Positions 1 to 5,359 of a stretch of DNA of 5,999 nt are shown in pieces; position 1 is the first letter of the stretch, and every line of letters starts with the position of its first letter. The DNA comes from Firmicutes bacterium UBA5499 (GTDB taxonomy: Bacteria > Bacillota > DTU084). The translations under genes and the position numbers were made by a program. The stretch lies in the NCBI GenBank assembly GCA_002426275.1, contig DIPB01000066.1, positions 1 to 5,999 on the forward strand. Reading direction: 5' to 3'. Under the pieces are notes generated by a model. That model was given only the letters and a program-made list of their open reading frames with translations. It was not told the origin of the DNA and made no database searches.

Positions 1-674
1 GCACTTATTTCTTCAAGCCTCCCAAACAAATCTGTCGTGAAGCCCGCAGGCGTAATCTCGCTTCTCTGAAAGGAGATGAATGGCTTTCCTGCATCAGGCT
101 CCAGCATGGCTTTATGTATTTCAGCGACCAAATCTTCGCTCACCTTTGATTTGTCGCCAAATAAATTGTATTTTAAGGAGAATCTGATAATGGATGGATA
201 TTTGTTCGTCCATGCGTACAAATTGTCGTTGAACTTTGAACGAACAAACCAATGAATTGGCCGATGCCATGGCAATTTTTCAAATAATCCCCAGGCGTTA
301 ACCAGCACAAGAACCCTAATAAGCTCCGGATATATTAGCGCCATATTCAGGCATATACCGCCTCCTAAGGACAGCCCGATTAGGATAACGGGTTTACCCC
401 CAAATGTTTCGATGATGCCCTTGACGATATCTGTATAAAATGCCAATGTATATTCGCCGTTTATCCGGTCGCTTGCTCCATATCCCGGCAGATCCGGCGC
501 AATGACTTGATATCGGCTGGATAGCAACGGGATCACCTCGGCCCAGGAAAGCATTGCTGAATCCACACCAGCGCCATGCAATAGTACGATCGTATCGTTA
601 CCGTCTCCGGCGCAATAGCATGTTATACCGACGCCATTGACACGGATATGTTTTTTCTCAATTTGGTTACTCAC
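1..674 (-). CDS. Alpha/beta-fold hydrolase, partial (C-terminus off the window)
   Basis: The visible 224 residues read as an alpha/beta-hydrolase of the AB_hydrolase_1 type, a cytoplasmic enzyme class that cleaves ester, amide or other bonds; the substrate cannot be told. Seen: an oxyanion-hole motif HGAG at residues 33-36, the strand-4 motif DLPGYG at 61-66, and the nucleophile elbow GLSLGG at 100-105 with Ser102 as the likely catalytic nucleophile. The cap region follows (about 125-205). The catalytic His, and probably the acid, lie beyond the window edge, so activity cannot be fully judged. The start is the GTG at 674-672: a very strong Shine-Dalgarno, GGAGGTG at 687-681, sits 6 bases upstream, and no in-frame ATG fits as well. 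There is no signal peptide. A 34-codon ORF upstream on the same strand overlaps this start, so the two may be translationally coupled. The gene is AT-rich like the other hydrolase in the window, but the two proteins are not close copies. Confidence 0.9.
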   Translation of the reverse strand, partial: MSNQIEKKHIRVNGVGITCYCAGDGNDTIVLLHGAGVDSAMLSWAEVIPLLSSRYQVIAPDLPGYGASDRINGEYTLAFYTDIVKGIIETFGGKPVILIGLSLGGGICLNMALIYPELIRVLVLVNAWGLFEKLPWHRPIHWFVRSKFNDNLYAWTNKYPSIIRFSLKYNLFGDKSKVSEDLVAEIHKAMLEPDAGKPFISFQRSEITPAGFTTDLFGRLEEIS

Positions 675-771
675 TTATATCACCTCCACCATTGCTTCCA
701 GTAATCATCTTCACGTATGTTGCAATAAGCTTTCTGGAATCTGTATTCACATCATCTTTGCACCAAAGCAT
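667..771 (-). CDS. Small ORF overlapping the hydrolase start; possible leader ORF or gene remnant
   Basis: This minus-strand frame encodes 34 residues from ATG 771-769 to TAA 669-667, beginning MLWCKDDVNTDSRK and ending in a Gly/Asp-rich tail. It overlaps the first bases of the hydrolase gene: the GTG start at 674 lies inside the last codons of this ORF, and the hydrolase Shine-Dalgarno is inside it too, which is the usual geometry of translational coupling. Its own ribosome site is weak (GGAAAG about 7 bases upstream), and the frame stays open for about 10 more codons above the ATG. It may be a coupled leader ORF, the tail of a decayed upstream gene (the LIATYVKMI segment looks like a helical C-terminus), or chance. 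No family is recognised. Confidence 0.3.
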   Translation of the reverse strand: MLWCKDDVNTDSRKLIATYVKMITGSNGGGDISE

Positions 772-1125
772 GGAGGTTCTTTCCAAAAGTCTCAAGTTTT
801 AAGCGATACGATTTTATCTCAATGAGGGTTACGTACTATATACTGTGGCATATTTTATGGGGGTATATGCGTTTCCTTATTTAAATTTCAAAAGACTCAA
901 AAGCAGCGCTTTCTAGGTTATGGGAAAACAGCCTTTTTAACAGATTGGCTTAAACGAGCTGATGACGTGTATATTGCGATAGCAAGACAAGCCAACAACC
1001 CATCCCGCTCTCAGGTGATTTTCGAGCCGCGTCATATCATTAACCTTGAGATAAATATTGGCTGCGAAACGCTGTTCTGGAAGCAACCGATTGTAAAGCA
1101 ATGCTGCTTCCGTTTTTTCTGTATA
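772..1125. other. Region between divergent hydrolases with decayed coding fragments
   Basis: No intact gene is supported here, but the DNA is not featureless. On the plus strand, one frame is open from 826 to the TGA at 1138-1140 without a usable start. It contains GYGKTAFLTDWLKRADD followed by an N-N-P motif, which faintly resembles the P-loop start of MalT/LuxR-type (STAND) regulators, though the front of the Walker A motif is not conserved. On the minus strand, a frame is open from 1152 to the TAA at 939-937 and includes FAANIYLKVNDMTRLE. A second minus frame (949-881) overlaps its end and finishes in LESAAFESFEI. Both strands cannot be coding throughout. The most economical reading is a decayed gene with at least one frameshift, strand uncertain. 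An alternative is that this is ordinary intergenic DNA with chance open frames. Confidence 0.4.
1079..1118 (+). terminator. Putative intrinsic terminator upstream of the second hydrolase
   Basis: GGAAGCA (1079-1085) pairs with TGCTTCC (1105-1111). An inner ATTG (1090-1093)/CAAT (1099-1102) stem closes a 5-base loop, with a small internal loop between the two stems, and six Ts follow at 1113-1118. This is a moderate rho-independent terminator for plus-strand transcripts. It would isolate the second hydrolase from anything upstream. The only plus-strand candidate upstream is the decayed open frame, which itself runs through the hairpin. The stem is not GC-rich, so a chance structure is possible. 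Confidence 0.45.
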
Positions 1126-1136
1126 TATAATATAAA
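1126..1136 (+). promoter_or_regulatory. Putative -10 region for the second hydrolase
   Basis: A TATAAT hexamer at 1126-1131 overlaps TATAAA at 1131-1136 inside an AT-rich run. It lies just after the hairpin at 1079-1118 and about 95 bases before the hydrolase start. No good -35 box is seen 16-18 bases upstream: the only candidate for the second hexamer is TTCCGT at 1108-1113. The -10 match is good, but AT-rich DNA gives such matches by chance. Confidence 0.4.
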
Positions 1137-1156
1137 TTGAAATTCGGGTGAATTAT

Positions 1157-1222
1157 ATGACTAAAAGCACCCTGCGAACAGGAATTTGTCAGGAAGAGTT
1201 ATACCCTGCGAAAGGATATTAA
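1157..1222 (+). CDS. 21-codon upstream ORF ending 2 bases before the hydrolase ATG
   Basis: An ATG at 1157-1159 opens a 21-codon frame beginning MTKSTLRTGICQEE, which stops with TAA at 1220-1222, two bases before the hydrolase ATG at 1225. The hydrolase Shine-Dalgarno (about 1212-1216) lies inside its last codons, so ribosomes finishing this peptide would be placed on the next start. Its own ribosome site is poor (GGGTG at 1146-1150). It could be a leader peptide or a chance frame; no homologue is recognised. Confidence 0.25.
   Translation: MTKSTLRTGICQEELYPAKGY
1169..1212 (+). repeat. 10-bp direct repeat in the hydrolase leader
   Basis: ACCCTGCGAA occurs exactly at 1169-1178 and again at 1203-1212, with start-to-start spacing of 34 bases, about three helical turns. 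Both copies sit between the putative promoter and the ATG at 1225, and the second abuts the Shine-Dalgarno. The spacing would suit a pair of operator half-sites on one face of the DNA or a duplication scar. GC-rich decamers repeating by chance in this AT-rich stretch are uncommon but possible. Confidence 0.45.
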
Positions 1223-1224
1223 AA

Positions 1225-1974
1225 ATGATATTCGAAGGAACTGCAAACAAACAAATGCCCACAATTATTTTGATGCATGGCGGCGGCCTTTCTTCTTGGT
1301 CCCTGCAAAGTGTCGTTGAACATCTACAATCTGAATTTCATATAGTTACCCCTATCATTGATGGCCATGGCGAGAATGGCGATGAGGAATTTGTAAGCAT
1401 CCAGGATTCCGCTGAAAAACTTATCGATTATATTGATGCAAACTATAATGGTAAAGTATTCGCAGTTGGTGGATTGTCAATCGGTGCACAAATAATAACA
1501 GAGGTCTTATCTCAAAGAGCAGATATTGCACAATATGCCATTATTGAAAGTGCATTGGTATATCCAATCAAAGGAACTGCGGCTATGACTATTCCGGCAT
1601 ATAAACTTTTATATGGATTGGTTAAGAGCAGGTGGTTTTCCAAACTGCAGGCAAAAACGCTTTGTGTTCCTGACGATATGTTTGAAAAGTATTATCGAGA
1701 TAGTCTGAAAATATCAAAGCAATCGCTGATCAATATAACATTGAGTAACGGTAATTATAACTTAAAAAACAGCATTGAGGATACCCAATCAAAGGTTTTG
1801 ATTATTATCGGAGAAAATGAAATTGGAGTTATGAAAAAATCTGCCCAACGGTTGCACGAAGCCATCAAAGACAGCGAGCTTTACATCGCACCGGCAATGA
1901 GACATGGCGAATTGAGTTTAGTGCATCCTAAAAAGTATGTTGAATTGCTGAAGTCGTTCTTTGCTCAATGTTGA
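1225..1974 (+). CDS. Alpha/beta-fold hydrolase, complete, 249 residues
   Basis: A small alpha/beta-hydrolase, probably cytoplasmic (no signal peptide); its substrate is unknown. Seen: oxyanion-type motif MHGGG with His18, a DGHGEN segment at 46-51 matching the usual D-x-x-G-x-G turn, nucleophile elbow GGLSIG at 82-87 with Ser85, an acidic turn GENE at 196-199 where the family normally has Asp, and RHGE at 226-229 with His227 as catalytic base. The triad is therefore Ser85, Glu197 or Glu199, and His227, and the enzyme looks intact. ATG 1225 is preferred because AAAGGA ends 8 bases upstream. A TTG at 1186 would add 13 residues, but its AGGA is only 2 bases away. The short cap (about 115-175) carries several aromatic and basic residues. 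It faces away from the partial hydrolase and appears to be transcribed alone, with a terminator behind it. Confidence 0.9.
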   Translation: MIFEGTANKQMPTIILMHGGGLSSWSLQSVVEHLQSEFHIVTPIIDGHGENGDEEFVSIQDSAEKLIDYIDANYNGKVFAVGGLSIGAQIITEVLSQRADIAQYAIIESALVYPIKGTAAMTIPAYKLLYGLVKSRWFSKLQAKTLCVPDDMFEKYYRDSLKISKQSLINITLSNGNYNLKNSIEDTQSKVLIIIGENEIGVMKKSAQRLHEAIKDSELYIAPAMRHGELSLVHPKKYVELLKSFFAQC

Positions 1975-2000
1975 AGGCTTAATAAATTTCTGTTTATCGC

Positions 2001-2048
2001 CAATCAAGACATAATGGAAGGGCCAGCCACTCCAATATGTCTTGATTG
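2001..2048. repeat. 48-base inverted-repeat element with 13-bp perfect arms
   Basis: CAATCAAGACATA (2001-2013) is perfectly complementary to TATGTCTTGATTG (2036-2048). After one mismatch, TGGA (2015-2018) pairs with TCCA (2031-2034), and the loop is GC-rich. It begins 27 bases after the hydrolase stop and ends 3 bases before the stem of the intrinsic terminator. No T-run follows on either strand, so it is not itself a classic terminator. It could be a 3' stabilising hairpin, an operator, or a small mobile or repeat element. Whether it is repeated elsewhere in the genome cannot be seen here. Confidence 0.7.
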
Positions 2049-2051
2049 ACC

Positions 2052-2083
2052 CTCCCCATTGGCTGAGGCCAATGGGGAGTTTT
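2052..2083 (+). terminator. Strong intrinsic terminator after the hydrolase
   Basis: A perfect 12-bp stem, CTCCCCATTGGC (2052-2063) with GCCAATGGGGAG (2068-2079), closes on a TGAG tetraloop and is followed by TTTT then GCTTCTT on the plus strand. This fits termination of the plus-strand hydrolase transcript. The minus-strand transporter operon also ends nearby (stop at 2112-2110) and would read through the same stem, but no U-tract follows in that direction, so it would act there only weakly, if at all. Confidence 0.85.
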
Positions 2084-2109
2084 GCTTCTTGCTCAAAATC
2101 TCATGACAA

Positions 2110-2835
2110 TCAAACATCTTTCTTTTTTAGCCACCACACGGCGAACAGCGTCGGCAATAGTGTAAACACAGCGCAAGAAACAAAAAATGGAAGGGTATCT
2201 CCGGCCGTCAGGTACCCGCTGCCGTTGGCATTCATACCGAGTGCCAGCAAGGAATAGGGGCAGAAAAGTCCCCATCCCGAACTCGCCATGACAAGCCCCA
2301 GGATGCCTCCCATCAGTGCGATCCCCACGGGGATGGCAAAGCTTTTGACGATCATTGAGAAGGCCAATTGCACCGACGCGATGGATAGGCCCGCGCACGC
2401 ACCCAGAAGAAGCCAGCGTGGTAAGTCGGAAGGCACCGTGCCCGGCAATCCCGCATATTTTCCACAGGCAATGAACAGCACGCCAGTGAGCGTCTGCGTC
2501 AGAAGGACCAGTCCCGCTGAAACGATGAGCTTTCCCGTGAAAATACTCTGCGCCGAAACCGGAAGGGTCATCAGGCTGTTCCAATTGTTTTCCCGATGTT
2601 CCAGCCGCCATTGATAAGCGCACAGCACGCCGATAATCGACGGCAGGAAGAAGAAGCTGGAAAAGATTGTGTGCTGCGTCCATAAGCTGTACCATTCTTT
2701 TGTGAGGATACTGATGTTCTGAAGATAGTTAAAGGTGCCCATAACAGCCGCCAGAAGCGGCAGTGTGAAAAAGGCGATCCATACCGGCGCGCGGCGCAGC
2801 TTTAGGATTTCAATTTTTACGACAGTGAACAGCAC
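2110..2835 (-). CDS. ABC transporter permease, lantibiotic-immunity type (LanG/MutG-like), 241 residues
   Basis: An integral membrane permease of the ABC-2 type, the third gene of the transporter operon. Hydrophobic segments fall at about 19-36, 57-74, 103-125, 140-160, 165-185 and 210-235, giving about six membrane helices, and the protein ends in the basic tail KKKD. A soluble loop WRLEHRENNW at 76-85, followed by LPVS and GKL, matches what is known of the lantibiotic-protection permeases (MutE/MutG, SpaE/SpaG, NisE/NisG), where this segment faces the ATPase. The start is GTG 2835-2833, with AGGGAGG ending about 8 bases upstream and a 3-base gap after the preceding gene. Together with the other permease and the ATPase it would move a cationic or lipid-II-targeting peptide off the membrane. 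The substrate is inferred from family, not seen. The assignment as LanG rather than LanE rests mainly on gene order. Confidence 0.85.
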   Translation of the reverse strand: MLFTVVKIEILKLRRAPVWIAFFTLPLLAAVMGTFNYLQNISILTKEWYSLWTQHTIFSSFFFLPSIIGVLCAYQWRLEHRENNWNSLMTLPVSAQSIFTGKLIVSAGLVLLTQTLTGVLFIACGKYAGLPGTVPSDLPRWLLLGACAGLSIASVQLAFSMIVKSFAIPVGIALMGGILGLVMASSGWGLFCPYSLLALGMNANGSGYLTAGDTLPFFVSCAVFTLLPTLFAVWWLKKKDV

Positions 2836-2838
2836 GGC

Positions 2839-3588
2839 TTACACCTCCCTTTTAACAAAACTTTTGCGGCCAAACCAATATAAAATCACGAGGGCGGTGG
2901 TGAGCAGCGCACAGTCCGCGACCGGGAACGGCGCCCGGTAATACGTCACGATGCCCGCGGCCCGGTCCCAGTCCATGTGCACCGTGGAAAGCAAACCGTA
3001 ATAGGCGCTGGGCACCAGCCGCATGACCCACGCCGGAAAGAACATCGCCATCAGGCCGAGAAAGCCTGTGATGAGCCCCGCGGCCAGCGGGATGAACTGG
3101 TTGACGTGCCGCAGCGCAAGGATTTGAAGAAACAGCGCCAGGAACAAGCTGCACAACAGCTGTGAGCCGAAATACAAGACGAAGTCCGCGGTCGGCGTTG
3201 GGGAACCGAAGCCTTTGACGTGTCCCATCAGCAAAATGACCGCTATCTGGAACCCCACTGCCGCTGCAAGATGAATGCCCGCGCAGAGAAACTTCGCGTC
3301 GAACAGCGTGCCGGAGGGTTGCATCGTAAACAGTACCTTCAGGGCGCTGCCCTTGTGTTCGATGTCACACAGTCTGGAGACAAGCACCGCGGTCATCACG
3401 GGCAGCACAATGGAATTAAGCATGGTAAACTGGTACAGACTCTCCAGGTACCCCTGGACAAGGTCGCGGGCATCGATGCGCCGAAAGGCCCATATAAGCC
3501 ACAACGCCTGCATCCCGCTCATAGCCGCAACAATGAGCCAGTAATGCTTGCGACGGGCCTTATAGAATTCAAGCCGCAGCATGTTCAT
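2839..3588 (-). CDS. ABC transporter permease, lantibiotic-immunity type (LanE/MutE-like), 249 residues
   Basis: An ABC-2 type membrane permease with about six hydrophobic segments (roughly 16-35, 54-73, 105-122, 134-160, 165-190, 222-242). A cytoplasmic loop with DIEHKGSALK at 75-84 is the counterpart of the EHRENNW loop in the sister permease; a charged E-H-K-G motif here is typical of LanE/BcrB-like proteins. The start is ATG 3588-3586, overlapping the ATPase stop as ATGA, with GGAGG (3600-3596) 7 bases upstream inside the end of the ATPase gene, so translation is probably coupled. A second ATG two codons on is possible but less well spaced. The two permeases share size and layout but little visible identity, as expected for a heterodimeric channel. 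The GC-rich codon use matches its neighbours. Confidence 0.87.
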   Translation of the reverse strand: MNMLRLEFYKARRKHYWLIVAAMSGMQALWLIWAFRRIDARDLVQGYLESLYQFTMLNSIVLPVMTAVLVSRLCDIEHKGSALKVLFTMQPSGTLFDAKFLCAGIHLAAAVGFQIAVILLMGHVKGFGSPTPTADFVLYFGSQLLCSLFLALFLQILALRHVNQFIPLAAGLITGFLGLMAMFFPAWVMRLVPSAYYGLLSTVHMDWDRAAGIVTYYRAPFPVADCALLTTALVILYWFGRKSFVKREV

Positions 3589-4487
3589 AAAGCCGCCTCC
3601 GTTCCGGTCATCTCCAGAAAGATGTCCTCAAGGCTCTTTTCGCGCTGTTCCATGCGCACAATCCCTATGCCGTTTTGCGCCAGTAAAAGGCTTGCCTCTG
3701 CCGCCTGTTCGTCCGTAAGCTGCGGCAGTGTAAGCCAGCCGTCCGTGCCTTTGGAATTCGGCAGAAGCGTTGCGGCCCGCTCGTTGTCGCTGGTGCGCAG
3801 CGCCAGATGGCGGCTGCTTTTGGCATGCAGAGACGCAAGGGTGTCCTGAAACACAAGCTCGCCTTTTCGGATGATGCCCACATGGTCGGCAATCTGGCCG
3901 ATCTCAGACAGAAGATGACTTGATACCATTACCGTCATGCCATACTGAGCAGGGAGAGATTTAATCAGCTCCCGCATTTCCTGTATCCCGGCGGGGTCGA
4001 GGCCGTTTGTGGGTTCATCCAGAATCATCAGCTTTGGCCTGCCCATCAGCGCGGCGGCGATTCCAAGTCGCTGCTTCATGCCCAGAGAAAATTTCGAAGC
4101 CTGTTTATTGCCAGTCCCGGTCAGTCGTACCGTGTCCAGAGCCGCATCAATTTCTCCCTTGGGCAGGCCACGCAGCGAACGCACGATCTCCAGATTCTCC
4201 CGGGCCGTAAGATGGCCGTAATAGCTGGGCGAGTCGATGAGGGAGCCCACATTTCGAAGGACGGACAAGCGGTTCTTCTCGTTTACGTTCTGTCCCAGCA
4301 CGCAGATATCTCCCTCGGTGGGATGCACAAGTCCCAGCAGCATCTTCATTGTCGTGGTCTTGCCCGCGCCGTTCGGGCCAAGAAAGCCGTATACCGTTCC
4401 GATGGGAACGGCAAGACCGATACGGTTTACGGAAACTTCCTGTCCATAGCGCTTGGTAAGGCGGTCGGTAGTAATACAATAGTCCAT
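3585..4487 (-). CDS. ABC transporter ATP-binding protein, LanF/BcrA type, 300 residues
   Basis: The cytoplasmic ATPase that drives the two permeases. Domains in order: Walker A GPNGAGKTT at 37-45 (Lys43), Q/E-loop region SLIDSP at 82-87, ABC signature FSLGMKQR at 133-140, Walker B LMILDE at 153-158 with catalytic Glu158, D-loop NGLDP, and H-loop SSH with His191. A C-terminal extension (about 215-300) ends in KSLEDIFLEMTG, the usual tail of drug- and bacteriocin-export ATPases. The LIDSP segment has Asp85 where ordinary ABC ATPases have Gln and lantibiotic/bacitracin ATPases usually have Glu, so it places the protein near LanF/BcrA with a conservative twist. The start is ATG 4487-4485 with AAGGAG (4500-4495) 7 bases upstream. 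It is the first gene of a three-gene operon, divergent from the two-component genes. Daunorubicin-type exporters are the main alternative, but two separate permeases plus the adjacent regulator/kinase pair favour peptide resistance. Confidence 0.92.
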   Translation of the reverse strand: MDYCITTDRLTKRYGQEVSVNRIGLAVPIGTVYGFLGPNGAGKTTTMKMLLGLVHPTEGDICVLGQNVNEKNRLSVLRNVGSLIDSPSYYGHLTARENLEIVRSLRGLPKGEIDAALDTVRLTGTGNKQASKFSLGMKQRLGIAAALMGRPKLMILDEPTNGLDPAGIQEMRELIKSLPAQYGMTVMVSSHLLSEIGQIADHVGIIRKGELVFQDTLASLHAKSSRHLALRTSDNERAATLLPNSKGTDGWLTLPQLTDEQAAEASLLLAQNGIGIVRMEQREKSLEDIFLEMTGTEAAL

Positions 4488-4500
4488 AGCAGATCTCCTT

Positions 4501-4518
4501 CCTGTTTTCCTCCACAGG
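4501..4518 (-). promoter_or_regulatory. Small hairpin next to the ATPase ribosome binding site
   Basis: CCTGT (4501-4505) and ACAGG (4514-4518) can form a 5-bp stem. On the minus-strand mRNA the 8-base loop holds a second GGAGG. The stem directly abuts the functional AAGGAG (4500-4495). It may tune initiation of the transporter operon, but the stem is short and could be chance. Confidence 0.25.
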
Positions 4519-4531
4519 ATACCGCGCCCGC

Positions 4532-4575
4532 CTTACATGTCGCTGACGACAGGCTTACATTTACCTTAAATTTTC
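4532..4575. promoter_or_regulatory. Array of 11-bp-phased direct repeats, probable response-regulator operator
   Basis: Starting at 4532, 4543, 4554 and 4565, exactly 11 bases apart, lie CTTACAT, CTGACGA, CTTACAT and CTTAAAT. Units 1 and 3 are identical, unit 4 differs at one base, and unit 2 matches at four of seven positions. OmpR/PhoB-family regulators bind head-to-tail heptamers with 4-base spacers (11-bp period), as in the Pho box, so this array fits the OmpR-type regulator encoded next door. It lies between the two divergent operons, 44-90 bases from the ATPase start and 71-114 bases before the regulator start, and could control both. That this particular regulator binds it is inferred. 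Confidence 0.65.
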
Positions 4576-4603
4576 AGTTTTTCCGCAGCGGCGCAACAGC
4601 AGA

Positions 4604-4615
4604 CTATTATAATAG
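4604..4615 (+). promoter_or_regulatory. Promoter -10 of the two-component operon, within a palindrome
   Basis: A perfect TATAAT at 4608-4613 lies 38 bases before the regulator's GTG, giving a leader of about 25 bases with the AAAGGAG site in it. Seventeen bases upstream the sequence is GCAGCG (4585-4590), which is not a -35 box, so the promoter probably needs an activator; the phased repeats end about 10 bases above that position. The -10 is embedded in the 12-bp palindrome CTATTATAATAG, so the same DNA also offers a TATAAT to the minus strand. No clear separate promoter for the transporter operon was found. Confidence 0.5.
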
Positions 4616-4645
4616 AAGCATAAACGGCAGAAAGGAGCGGGTACT

Positions 4646-5359
4646 GTGCAGGATATACACGAAGCGCGGCTGCTTCTGGTGGATGACGAGCCGGAAGTGC
4701 TGGCCATGCTGGATACCCTGCTGCGGCAGGAAGGATTTGATCAGATCAGGACCGTGCTCACTGCGGCGGATGCTTTGACCGTCGCACAGGATTTTGCGCC
4801 GCAGGCAGTGCTGTTGGATGTGATGCTTCCGGACGGCGACGGTTTTGGACTGTTTTCGCAGCTGCGGCGGCAGGCGGACGTCCCGGTACTGTTTCTTTCC
4901 GCGCGGGACGAGGACGAGGCGCGTCTGCGGGGGCTGGGCCTTGGCGCGGATGATTATATCACAAAACCATTTCTGCCTCGGGAGCTGACGCTTCGCCTTC
5001 AGGCTGTCCTGCGCCGTACCTATATGACCGAGCCCTCTTCGCCGGAACGGATTCTTCTTGGCGGCGTGACGGTGGATATGAGCAGTGGCGCCGTGACGGG
5101 AAACGGAGAAGAAAAGATACTGACCGCAAAGGAATACGCATTGCTTTCCAAGTTGAACGAAAACCGTGGCCATATCGTCACGATGGACAGCCTGTGTTTG
5201 GCGGCGTGGAATGACGAGAACATCGGCTATGATAATACGTTGATGGTACACATACGCCGCCTGCGGGAAAAGATCGAAGCTGATCCTTCCCACCCGCGCT
5301 GGCTTATCACGGTGCGCGGTCTGGGATACCGGCTGCTGAAGGAGGCGAAGGCGCCATGA
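4646..5359 (+). CDS. OmpR/PhoB-family response regulator, 237 residues
   Basis: A two-component response regulator: the phosphorylated receiver domain controls a DNA-binding winged helix. The receiver (about 7-122) has the acidic pair Asp13-Asp14 in LLVDDEP, phospho-acceptor Asp58 in LLDVMLPDGDG, Ser85 in FLSAR (Thr/Ser switch) and Lys107 in ITKPF, so all key residues are present. The C-terminal domain (about 135-235) shows LTAKEYALL, then VHIRRLREKIE in the recognition-helix region, and the closing hairpin VRGLGYRL, typical of Trans_reg_C. Length is normal for the family. The start is GTG 4646, with AAAGGAG (4631-4637) 8 bases upstream. Its stop overlaps the kinase start as ATGA. The divergent transporter operon and the 11-bp-phased repeats beside it suggest it regulates the transporter. 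NisR/SpaR-, BceR- or VanR-like subtype cannot be settled by eye. Confidence 0.95.
   Translation: MQDIHEARLLLVDDEPEVLAMLDTLLRQEGFDQIRTVLTAADALTVAQDFAPQAVLLDVMLPDGDGFGLFSQLRRQADVPVLFLSARDEDEARLRGLGLGADDYITKPFLPRELTLRLQAVLRRTYMTEPSSPERILLGGVTVDMSSGAVTGNGEEKILTAKEYALLSKLNENRGHIVTMDSLCLAAWNDENIGYDNTLMVHIRRLREKIEADPSHPRWLITVRGLGYRLLKEAKAP

Noticed and set aside
637..825. Plus-strand 62-codon ORF
   Set aside because: It is antisense to the well-supported start of the first hydrolase and to the small coupled ORF; it has no convincing ribosome site and its composition is rich in Cys, His and Ile.
1186..1224. TTG start extending the second hydrolase by 13 residues
   Set aside because: The AGGA before it is only 2 bases away, whereas ATG 1225 has AAAGGA at ideal spacing and begins right at the first strand of the fold.
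2093..2695. Minus-strand 200-codon ORF
   Set aside because: Alternate frame of the second permease; the overlapping frame has coherent membrane helices and a proper ribosome site.
3220..3849. Plus-strand 209-codon ORF
   Set aside because: Antisense to the first permease and the ATPase, which have clear motifs; the long frame is a product of high GC content.
4212..4778. Plus-strand 188-codon ORF
   Set aside because: It crosses the ATPase start, the divergent promoter region and the regulator start, and has no domain signal.
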